DNA from: a virus
Virus record (IMG/VR): IMGVR_UViG_3300023281_002225
Span: 1-30,007 of that record
Length of the DNA stretch: 30,007 nt
Direction: 5' to 3' (one strand)
Of the stretch, positions 23,068 through 29,482 are shown in pieces. Numbering within the stretch: the first letter of the stretch is position 1; the number at the start of each line of letters is the position of its first letter. The translations under genes were made by a program, and so were the position numbers. The notes under the pieces were generated by a model. The model was not told where the DNA came from and did not search any database. It saw nothing but the letters and a program-made list of their open reading frames with translations.

Positions 23068-23979
23068 ATGTCAAAAAACACTAATCAAGATATAGAAGTC
23101 CAATGGCGTAGCTGGTATAAAGGCGAGCCACCTAGACCTATAAGATTGCAAATACCAGGATGGGCAGGTAACTCACATGATCATAAAGAAGGGTGTCCAC
23201 CTCAACCTTGGCATTGTCCACCTTTTGTCGCAGGTTCTACTTATGGCCTAGAACTTATATATCCATTTGAGAATGAATGTCATGTTGTAAGAGAGAATGG
23301 CAAAATAATATTTAAAGGAAATTTTTTGGACGAATCTCCTTGGGCAGATAATAATGCTGAACCGCCTTTTTCCGCCTTTGCACCAGATCATTATGGTTTT
23401 ACATCCTCTATAGATATAAAACCTCCACCTGGATATGCGATCAGACTAGAACCGCATCCTAGATTCTTTACAGATCAAACAGGGACTGTTCCAATTGGTG
23501 TGCCTGGACATTTACAAGAATGGTGGGGAAGAATTTTCTTTGTTGCTTTTAAAGCACCTTATGAAGGACAAACCCATATATTCAGAAAAGGTGAGCCTTA
23601 TGCTCAAATTTTAATAGTTCCACAAAAAATAAATTATAATATAACTAAAATGAGCGATGAAGAAGCTCATAAACGAGCCGATCAAGAAATCTCAATTTCT
23701 AGACTAGGTAGCGACTTTATAGCAAATCACTGCTGGAAAGATCATCTAGGTCATAAATTCGATGATAAATATAAAGTACTTAGTGCTGCTTTTGCAAAAG
23801 ATGGGCAAGCAGGCATAGACAAAACAATTCAAGAAGCAAAAGAAAAATCAAACCAGAATAAAAAAGAAAATATTGAGAGGCAATCTAACTCTTATAAAAA
23901 GAACACAAAAGTTAAGCATAGATTAATTAAGGCAAAACGTGGTAAGATCAAAAATAAAGATAAAAAAAAGGAAGAATAG
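23068..23979 (+). CDS. DUF6065-like protein with lysine-rich tail
   Basis: This 303-residue protein is divergent from gp15-like. Residues 20-200 contain CPPQPWHCPPFVAGSTYGLEL, EPHPRFFTD, LQEWWGRIFFVAFKAP and FRKGEPYAQILIVPQ. This resembles DUF6065 proteins (uncharacterised), but the match is from memory and weak. Residues 205-245 are polar, with cysteine and histidine, and the last 60 residues are very basic. The stop follows an A8 run (23962-23969). The +1 frame stays open from there to 24103, giving a possible longer tail if bases were lost or ribosomes slip. No ribosome site is evident ahead of the ATG. Confidence 0.65.
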   Translation: MSKNTNQDIEVQWRSWYKGEPPRPIRLQIPGWAGNSHDHKEGCPPQPWHCPPFVAGSTYGLELIYPFENECHVVRENGKIIFKGNFLDESPWADNNAEPPFSAFAPDHYGFTSSIDIKPPPGYAIRLEPHPRFFTDQTGTVPIGVPGHLQEWWGRIFFVAFKAPYEGQTHIFRKGEPYAQILIVPQKINYNITKMSDEEAHKRADQEISISRLGSDFIANHCWKDHLGHKFDDKYKVLSAAFAKDGQAGIDKTIQEAKEKSNQNKKENIERQSNSYKKNTKVKHRLIKAKRGKIKNKDKKKEE

Positions 23980-24095
23980 CCGAAAAGCGTTCATAGCCGA
24001 AACTAAAGAACTCTTTCCAAAGCCTATTCTTCCTCTTAAATTCTTTTCAAAAGTGCATAAACCAAAGACAGATATAGAATTTGTTTTTAATAAAA

Positions 24096-24368
24096 CTACT
24101 TAGCTACGTCTGCGACTTTTTTGCCCTTTTTCTTAGCACACTTAAAAGGTGCTTCTTCCCCATTATGAGCAATGTGGCCTGGATAATCTCCACTGCCTAA
24201 TTTGCCTAGATCATCTACATGACTTCTAACGCCGCTAGAAATATCGTCTTTATGACCTTTTACCATAGATTTGCCACGAGGACTATGCGGCTTGCTTGCT
24301 GCTGCTCCTTGTGGTAGTTTTTCTTCTCTGAGTTTAATCCACTCATTAAATTTAGGAACTTGAACCAT
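24096..24368 (-). CDS. Small basic hypothetical protein
   Basis: This 90-residue protein starts at an ATG after GGGAGGA. It begins MVQVPKFNEWIKLREEKLPQG and continues with a basic, glycine/serine-rich region (PHSPRGKSMVKGHKDD) and a lysine-rich end. The short N-terminal helix FNEWIKLREE resembles those of the genes at 28378 and 29483, and the capsid-targeting peptides of T4 internal proteins. An internal head protein is a possible role, by inference. Confidence 0.6.
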   Translation of the reverse strand: MVQVPKFNEWIKLREEKLPQGAAASKPHSPRGKSMVKGHKDDISSGVRSHVDDLGKLGSGDYPGHIAHNGEEAPFKCAKKKGKKVADVAK

Positions 24369-24406
24369 GTTAGTCCTCCCTTTTGGGTTTTTCTTTTTTT
24401 TATTAA

Positions 24407-24478
24407 TTATGCTTCCAAGAACCTTGGAAGTCGGCTCACCTTTTGAATGAACACTGTGATCGCCACCGCCTCATTCAT
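24407..24478. other. Structured non-coding segment with two hairpins
   Basis: The 143-bp gap between the genes at 24368 and 24512 is less AT-rich in its centre. It has an 8-bp stem CTTCCAAG/CTTGGAAG with an AAC loop (24412-24430), and TGAATGA/TCATTCA (24444-24450 with 24471-24477). On the minus strand a 23-codon frame starting at 24478 spans exactly this segment but has no ribosome site. It could be a leader element of the gene at 24096 or a remnant of an insertion. Confidence 0.4.
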
Positions 24479-24511
24479 GTAAATATGTAGTATTCATAGT
24501 TGTTTTTCTAG

Positions 24512-25045
24512 TTAAATCTTAAAATCTGGTTTTTTCTGTGTCACATTGCCTTCGCCTGTTGTGATTGATTCTTGGAATCTTTCACAAAGAAGTTTCATTC
24601 TTATTTGACCCCAAAGCTTAAATTCACCAGCGTTTCTCTGGATAATACGCCAATCTTCTCTCTTGTGTGGAGTGAAAATTCTAGAGCCTATTTTAGGAGC
24701 GTGTCCGATTGCCTCTGTCGTTGCATCAAAATTAACTTCAAATACCATTTCGTCAGGCGAATCAATACCAAACATATTTTGGTAGTTTTGTGAAGGTATA
24801 GGTTCATAGATTGCAAACAACTCAATTGGGTTGTTTGAAAATATTTTTCCACGATCTTCACGATAAAGCGGATCTAATGTGCCAGATTGAATCATGACTT
24901 CATAATAAAATATAGGAGATCCACCAATCTTGATTAGCTCCTCATCCCATTGATTGAATAAACAATGCTCAGGATTAGCAGGGTCAAATTGTTGTAGACT
25001 TCCTGTCGTGTTGTACGGTGTTCCATCTAAATTTCGTAATGCCAT
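24512..25045 (-). CDS. 14: Neck protein, gp14-like
   Basis: This protein has 177 residues from the ATG at 25045; an in-frame ATG at 25069 sits at the foot of the terminator. The sequence CLFNQWDEELIKIGGSPIFY, then YREDRGKIFSNNPIELFAIYEP, the FGIDSPDE block and VFEVNF follows the gp14 pattern: an N-terminal helix, (I/V)YY, ED...F, IE.Y, FGI..D. gp14 closes the head-tail neck together with gp13 in T4 (256 residues). It is shorter here, so a partial or diverged form is likely. No clear ribosome site was found. Confidence 0.6.
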   Translation of the reverse strand: MALRNLDGTPYNTTGSLQQFDPANPEHCLFNQWDEELIKIGGSPIFYYEVMIQSGTLDPLYREDRGKIFSNNPIELFAIYEPIPSQNYQNMFGIDSPDEMVFEVNFDATTEAIGHAPKIGSRIFTPHKREDWRIIQRNAGEFKLWGQIRMKLLCERFQESITTGEGNVTQKKPDFKI

Positions 25046-25070
25046 ACAAGTATATATTAGATGTATCATG

Positions 25071-25103
25071 AAAAACCCACCACGCGATGCGTGGTGGGTT
25101 TTT
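25071..25103. terminator. Bidirectional hairpin terminator
   Basis: A perfect 15-bp stem AAAAACCCACCACGC/GCGTGGTGGGTTTTT encloses a GAT loop. It ends the intron-bearing gene and precedes the gp14-like gene. Its stem core is the same as that of the terminator at 10486-10516. Confidence 0.9.
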
Positions 25104-25131
25104 TGTCTTCTATTTTATTTTCAAACACCAA

Positions 25132-25770
25132 TTAATCTAATGTTATCTTAGGCGTTATTGCTATGTCTCCACCTGAGTCAGGCAATGTAAATGGAGCACC
25201 ACTAAAGCGTTCTACCCAAAGTAAATTATTACTTATATCAGTTACATAATATCCATATGGACCAGCACCAGTAGTAAAACTGAATGTAACACCACTATAA
25301 ACTGCGGTTGTTACTCCAGAAGCTTGTGTAGTTGTCCAAGTTGATGAAGTCAATGTTACTGCTGCATAACCTGCTTCAACAGATTCAGTTGGACCACCAG
25401 AAGAACCTTCATTTGGGGTAGTATCATCTGGCGTTAAGTCATTTGAATATAAATGCAGTACTGGATCGCCTGCTGCTGTAATTGCTACAATATATTGTAG
25501 CATTAAAATTTCGCCTACATCCTATTATTCCAATCAGTTTCCTGTGGTATGGACTATATCTTCATCCTATTCCAAATAGGATGTTGGGAGCTATTGTGGT
25601 AATTAAGAAGACTTTACTTCTCCACTAGTCTCTGCACCTTCCTGCGGTGTACCGCAGACTTGGCTCAGGATTGCCCTCGACTTAACGTTAGGGTTTCCCT
25701 GAATTCACCCAATCCACTTATATGATTACTCATATAAGGCCCAATGCTACTTAGGTACTACTAAGGCCAT
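25132..25770 (-). CDS. Small virion-type protein interrupted by a group I intron
   Basis: Joining 25764-25770 (ATGGCCT) to 25132-25517 gives 131 codons and a protein of 130 residues beginning MALGEILMLQYIVAITAAGD. AAGGAG lies 5 bp before the ATG at 25770. The body reads PVLHLYSNDLTPDD, AGYAAVTLTSSTWTT, GPYGYYVTDISNNLLWVERF and ends DIAITPKITLD. This layout is common in small phage structural proteins and resembles the product at 5878. Without splicing, ribosomes would read MALVVPK and stop in the intron. An ATG at 25503 would give a shorter product but lacks a ribosome site. Confidence 0.8.
25518..25763 (-). ncRNA. Group I self-splicing intron, probably subgroup IA
   Basis: On the minus strand, in order: P1 pairs exon GGCCU (with the expected U.G at the splice site) and intron GGGCC. 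P2 is CTTATATGA-GTAA-TCATATAAG. Core element P (AATTCAGGGAAACCC, 25691-25705) pairs with Q (GGGCAATCCTGAG, 25664-25676). P6a is CTGCGGT/ACCGCAG. R includes GCAGAGACTA (25626-25638 region). P7.1/P7.2-like hairpins are GTGG...CCAC around AGAAG...CTTCT. P3 is TTGGG/CCCAA and P8 is CATCCTATT/AATAGGATG (25563-25583). S contains AAGATATAGTCC (25551-25562). P9 is CAG-GAAA-CTG. The last base is G. The extra P7.1/7.2 pairs point to subgroup IA, the usual phage type. It has no internal ORF. Confidence 0.93.
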
Positions 25771-25832
25771 GTTTTCTCCTTGTTTTTATATCTAGAGTTA
25801 TTTTTTATGTAGATTTTATATTTTCATTATAG

Positions 25833-25838
25833 TATAAT
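25833..25838 (+). promoter_or_regulatory. Possible host-type promoter for the endonuclease gene
   Basis: TATAAT at 25833-25838 is a perfect -10 hexamer, 19 bp before the ATG. The -35 position (TAGATT at 25810-25815, spacing 17) is weak. The segment is very AT-rich, so the call is tentative. It would allow expression before the late phase. Confidence 0.35.
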
Positions 25839-25857
25839 AAAAATACTTTATCCTTGT

Positions 25858-26868
25858 ATGGAACAAAAAATGCCAATAACTAAACCATCTAAAAAAGAAT
25901 TAATCGAAGTTATGTTTGATAAAACTAACTTAGAAGCCGCAAAATACTTCAATGTGTCCAAAAGTACAATTGTTAGATGGCTTAGTTTTTATAACTTAAA
26001 TTATTATGATTTGAAATATCCTAATATTCCAAAAGAACCAAATAAAGAACAATATGATTTAATCATTAGTTGTTTGCTTGGAGATGGTACATTAGACAAA
26101 CGTGGAAGATTTAAGCTAAAACTAAAAAAAGAATCAGAAAGCTATCTTTTAGAAGTCTATAATTCTTTAAAGCCCTTTACCGTTAGTAATATTGTTTATG
26201 ATAAACAAAAATGCCCAACTAGAATAAAAGGTAAAGTAGATTATTCAGATAAAAATTGGAATGGGAAATGGACTGAATGTTGTTACTTCTATACTCCTGG
26301 ATTTTCATTTTTAAAAGAACTAAGAAAAAAATGGTATCCTAAAAATAAAAAAATTGTTCCAAAAGATTTAAGTTTAAATTTAGAAATGATTGGACACTGG
26401 TATATGCAAGATGGTTGCAATAATCAATCAAAAAAAACAATTACATTTCATACTAATTGTTTTTCTGAAAAAGAAGTTAATTTTTTGATAGATCAATTTC
26501 CTTGTGTTAAACCAGAAAAATCATTTTCTAATAATTACCCAATCATACGGTTTGGTGCAAGGAAGTATTATAATTTTATAAATTTAATTAAACCATATGT
26601 CAGTGATTGTTTTGATTATAAGATTGATACAAGCAAGTGCATTAAAACAAAAAAAGGATATGGTGCTTGTAAATTAAATATGGATAAAGCCAACAAAATA
26701 AGGGTCTTGTATGCAACTGATAAATATACTCAACAAAAATTAGGCAAAATGTTTGGGGTAAGTCAACCTTTAATAGGCAGAATAATTAATAATAAAGTTT
26801 ATAAATCTTATAAAGCAGATTTATGTTTTGGAGGTTCAGCCGATGTCATTTTTCTTCCTAATGGATAG
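25858..26868 (+). CDS. LAGLIDADG homing endonuclease next to the group I intron
   Basis: This 336-residue protein (or 332 if translation starts at the ATG at 25870, which has GGA about 8 bp upstream) has two LAGLIDADG helices. They are IISCLLGDGTL (residues 69-79, D76) and LEMIGHWYMQDGC (175-187, D185). The N-terminus (13-43) and C-terminus (277-313, AKLGKMFGVSQPLIGRI type) look like helix-turn-helix units, as in some modular homing enzymes. Such enzymes cut intron- or gene-free alleles so that the element is copied in. The gene is outside the intron and on the opposite strand. The last residues read into the convergent gene at 26836 by 33 bp. Confidence 0.87.
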   Translation: MEQKMPITKPSKKELIEVMFDKTNLEAAKYFNVSKSTIVRWLSFYNLNYYDLKYPNIPKEPNKEQYDLIISCLLGDGTLDKRGRFKLKLKKESESYLLEVYNSLKPFTVSNIVYDKQKCPTRIKGKVDYSDKNWNGKWTECCYFYTPGFSFLKELRKKWYPKNKKIVPKDLSLNLEMIGHWYMQDGCNNQSKKTITFHTNCFSEKEVNFLIDQFPCVKPEKSFSNNYPIIRFGARKYYNFINLIKPYVSDCFDYKIDTSKCIKTKKGYGACKLNMDKANKIRVLYATDKYTQQKLGKMFGVSQPLIGRIINNKVYKSYKADLCFGGSADVIFLPNG

Positions 26869-27420
26869 CTTGTAATCTTCTAATTTTTTGTCTACATCAG
26901 CTTCTTTTGCGGCCTCTAATAGTTGAGTTTCTATGTCTTCTTTGCCTTTTAGCTTAATATCTACATTGCTTTGAATATTGGACATTAGTTGCTGTCGTTC
27001 TAAATTTTTAACTCTATCTCTCATGCGAGACAGTTCTTCGGTAATCATTTCGCTTTGGTGTCTGGCAATATCATATTGTTTTTCTAGCTTTTTAAGCTTA
27101 TCTTCATAATTTGAGATACTCTTGATAAGGCGTTTGGCTTCATCATCATTATCTTCTGTAATAGATTCTTCAATTTTTGTCTGAACTCTTTCTATAGTAG
27201 ATTTTATGCTTTCTATGTCTTTTGAAAGTTGAGAAGACAGAACTCTGCTTGTTTTAAGAGCTTCTTCCATTTTTTTTGCTTCATCGATTATATCACGACG
27301 TTCATCTTCTCTTGGATCTTTAGAAGATTCATTGAAAAGCATTAAAGTAATTATTTTGGGATTAATAATCAGGATTCCCATGATAATTAAGATCAATACT
27401 AAAACTAAACTTTGTAACAT
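26836..27420 (-). CDS. Membrane-anchored coiled-coil protein
   Basis: This 194-residue protein starts at an ATG after GGAGG. Residues 1-31 form one hydrophobic segment (LVLVLILIIMGILIINP), probably a membrane anchor or signal. From residue 35 to 175 it is a long, charged coiled coil (IIDEAKKMEEALKTSRVLSS, NYEDKLKKLEKQYDIARHQS). The plan recalls PspA/Vipp1 helices, but no specific signature is seen. It could be a spanin-like or membrane-associated factor; function unknown. Its 3' end overlaps the endonuclease gene. Confidence 0.6.
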   Translation of the reverse strand: MLQSLVLVLILIIMGILIINPKIITLMLFNESSKDPREDERRDIIDEAKKMEEALKTSRVLSSQLSKDIESIKSTIERVQTKIEESITEDNDDEAKRLIKSISNYEDKLKKLEKQYDIARHQSEMITEELSRMRDRVKNLERQQLMSNIQSNVDIKLKGKEDIETQLLEAAKEADVDKKLEDYKLSIRKKNDIG

Positions 27421-27443
27421 TTTAACCTCCGTTTTTAAATACG

Positions 27444-27451
27444 AATAAATA
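27444..27451 (+). promoter_or_regulatory. Possible late-type promoter (AATAAATA)
   Basis: AATAAATA lies 49 bp before the ATG at 27501. It has one mismatch to TATAAATA. A later GTAAATAC is closer to the gene but has more mismatches. Tentative. Confidence 0.3.
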
Positions 27452-27500
27452 TAGTTACAGGATCAATTTAACAAATGAGAATATTAAGGTAAATACATAT

Positions 27501-28091
27501 ATGGCATTAAAAAACAAAGATGGAAGTGTTTACAAGTTAAAAAGCCCTAATCCTCTTACAAGAAAACAAGATAAAGCTTGGGATGCAGAGAAAATTGTTC
27601 TGCATAATTTTAAGTGGAAAGAGACTAAAGTGGATGATATTCCGTCTTTATCATCTAAAACTCCAATTATTGAAGATAGATCAGAGCCTGAACCAGAAGC
27701 TGTAATTCCACCTGTTGTGGAGACTATAAAAGTAGAAACTCCAGAACCTCAACCAGAATCTAGATTTAAAGTTAAAGTCTGGATGTACTGTTTACCAATT
27801 AAATTAGATACATTTAAAGATAATTTATATGGTGATACTTATCAAAAAAGATCTTATGGTGAGAAATTTGCATTTGAATCCATTATGGTTGAAACAAGCG
27901 ATATGGCAATTAGGTTTTGGACAAGTTCAGAAGCTAATTTAACTTCTGGATCTATCGTTTATCCATATCAATATAATGATGGTCAAAAATATGGCGAATT
28001 CCGATGGTGGGCAATTCAGGCAATTGAAGAAAAAGCTGGCGGTTTACTTGTAGAAGCTACGCCTTCTGTAGAACAACCAGATTTTAGTTAA
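27501..28091 (+). CDS. Hypothetical phage protein with ALKNKDGS start
   Basis: This 196-residue protein begins MALKNKDGSVYKLKSPNPLT, then a RKQDKAWD block and LHNFKWKE. A proline/glutamate-rich linker (about 60-92) follows. The C-terminal domain (92-185) has KVKVWMYCLP, FAFESIMVETSDMAIRFWTS and EFRWWAIQAIEEKAGG. It appears to be a two-domain protein with a flexible joint. I recall similar hypothetical proteins in large T4-like phages, with no known function. It converges with the gene at 28088 (4-bp overlap). Confidence 0.6.
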   Translation: MALKNKDGSVYKLKSPNPLTRKQDKAWDAEKIVLHNFKWKETKVDDIPSLSSKTPIIEDRSEPEPEAVIPPVVETIKVETPEPQPESRFKVKVWMYCLPIKLDTFKDNLYGDTYQKRSYGEKFAFESIMVETSDMAIRFWTSSEANLTSGSIVYPYQYNDGQKYGEFRWWAIQAIEEKAGGLLVEATPSVEQPDFS

Positions 28092-28381
28092 AAAATACTG
28101 GGAACATCTTTCTTTTCTTCTGGTGCCACTACATCTAATTTATACCCAAGATTTTCCATATTCTCTTTATATTGTTCAGCAGCTTTTAAATATCCGCTTT
28201 CAAACACTACGGCTACAAATTTAGCAAATTCTTCAATATCCTTCTGAGTTACTAGATTTGCAGTTGATCTTGTTAAAATCTCATCGTGCTCATGATACTT
28301 TTCTGGAATCATATCAAAAATATATTTCTTCAAAGCATGGGTCTGTTGGCCAGCTAGCATATTCATCATATCTTGGTTCAT
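28088..28381 (-). CDS. Small helical hypothetical protein
   Basis: This 97-residue protein is mostly helical (MMNMLAGQQTHALKKYIFDM, LVTQKDIEEFAKFVAVVFES, YLKAAEQYKENMENLG). It starts within the stop of the 58-residue gene (ATGA), so the two are translationally coupled. The family is unknown to me. Confidence 0.6.
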   Translation of the reverse strand: MNQDMMNMLAGQQTHALKKYIFDMIPEKYHEHDEILTRSTANLVTQKDIEEFAKFVAVVFESGYLKAAEQYKENMENLGYKLDVVAPEEKKDVPSIF

Positions 28382-28554
28382 TTTTTCTTCTTTCTTTTAG
28401 GTTTTTTCTTAGTCCAATTTTTAATTGGATCACCTTCGATGCTTTTTCCGCTTGAACCTGGTGCTCCCCACCAATTAAAAGTCCCTTTAGCTTTAGGGTC
28501 GTAAATGGCTTCTGTCTCAGATAACCATTGTTTAAAACTTAGTTTTTCATTCAT
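28378..28554 (-). CDS. Small basic protein with FKQWLSE start
   Basis: This protein has 58 residues from the ATG at 28554. A longer frame to 28704 would overlap the divergent gp13-like gene and is rejected. It begins MNEKLSFKQWLSETEAIYD, has FNWWGAPGSSGKS in the middle, and ends in a block of lysines and arginines (KKPKRKKKK). The N-terminal helix plus strongly basic end suggests a nucleic-acid-binding or internal head protein. There is no clear ribosome site. Confidence 0.55.
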   Translation of the reverse strand: MNEKLSFKQWLSETEAIYDPKAKGTFNWWGAPGSSGKSIEGDPIKNWTKKKPKRKKKK

Positions 28555-28576
28555 AGTATGTCTATATATGGTTACT

Positions 28577-29476
28577 ATGGGAAGTTGCGGAAATAATACA
28601 TTGGCGGTAAGTCGCCCAACACAAGACGCTATGTCGTCCATGCAGTGTGCATCTGTATGTGGAGATAGCGATCTAGGACATGCTGATCCTCTCGATAAAA
28701 ACAAATTAGGGCCACGCCCAAAACGTGAGAAGGTCAGACAACAAATTAGAGATTACATTCTTAATATGCTTGGTGCTCCTATCCTTAAAATAGAAATGGA
28801 CGAGCAAAATATTGATTTTTGTATCGATCAAGCACTAAAAGTTTTTGAGGATTACGCTGGACGTGAATATTATTCATATCATGTGTTTATGTCTACTCCA
28901 GGCCAAAGCGTTTATAAAATGCCTCCTGATGTAGGATTGATTAGAAATGTATTCTATAAAGAGCAAGGTAATTTTGCCTTCCAAGCTAGTGACCTTGATG
29001 GTGCAATTCCGATTGAATATTTTTATCCTGGTGGTTCATATGCCAGCATTCAGGGTGGATTGATTGATCCAGTCCAACCAATTTGGGGCCGAATGGGAGA
29101 ATGGGTGCTCTACAAGCAGTACGAACAAATGTATAGCCGTGTTAGTTCTAATTTAGGTGGCTGGGAATGGATTGGAGGACTTGGAACTATTAAACTATAT
29201 CCAATTCCATACAAAGTACAAAGAGTTATGGTTCACTACTTGCAAAAAAACAAAGATTGGTGTGATGTTACTCAAGCAATGCAAGAAGGTGCTTTGAGCT
29301 ATGCTAAAGAGATTTTAGGTAGAGTTAGAAGTAAATATCCTTCACCTCCAGGTCCAGGCGGTGGAATGCAATTGGATGGACAACAACTATTACAAGAAGC
29401 CAAAGAAGAACGTCAAAAATGGTTTGAAGATCTTCTTTACAAATTTGGCGATATACCTCCAATCACTATGGATTAA
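28577..29476 (+). CDS. 13: Neck protein, gp13-like
   Basis: This protein has 299 residues from the ATG at 28577, with alternatives at 28568 and 28505. The last would add residues antisense to the gene at 28378. Residues 1-48 are polar with four cysteines (SCG..., MQCASVCG). The conserved part starts REKVRQQIRDYILNMLGAPI, then LKIEMDEQNIDFCIDQAL, KVFEDYAGREYYSY. This is the gp13 pattern of LGAPv..I...D.Qid..IdeAl..y...y. The length agrees with T4 gp13 (309). gp13 and gp14 complete the head neck. The C-terminus ends in a charged helix. Confidence 0.7.
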   Translation: MGSCGNNTLAVSRPTQDAMSSMQCASVCGDSDLGHADPLDKNKLGPRPKREKVRQQIRDYILNMLGAPILKIEMDEQNIDFCIDQALKVFEDYAGREYYSYHVFMSTPGQSVYKMPPDVGLIRNVFYKEQGNFAFQASDLDGAIPIEYFYPGGSYASIQGGLIDPVQPIWGRMGEWVLYKQYEQMYSRVSSNLGGWEWIGGLGTIKLYPIPYKVQRVMVHYLQKNKDWCDVTQAMQEGALSYAKEILGRVRSKYPSPPGPGGGMQLDGQQLLQEAKEERQKWFEDLLYKFGDIPPITMD

Positions 29477-29482
29477 ATAATT

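Noticed and set aside
24407-24478. A 23-codon leader gene
   Set aside because: No ribosome site and no independent coding sign. Kept only as a structured segment.
25132-25503. Annotating the intron-bearing gene as a simple 123-residue protein from the ATG at 25503
   Set aside because: There is no ribosome site, whereas splicing joins a well-placed ATG and AAGGAG to a frame that is open upstream of 25503.
25783-25790. TATAAAAA on the minus strand as late promoter of the intron-bearing gene
   Set aside because: It lies only about 12 bp before the ATG. Transcription would start at or past the ribosome site.
26836-27420. Assignment as PspA
   Set aside because: The helices are similar in character only. 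The N-terminal membrane segment and lack of specific motifs make the name unsafe.
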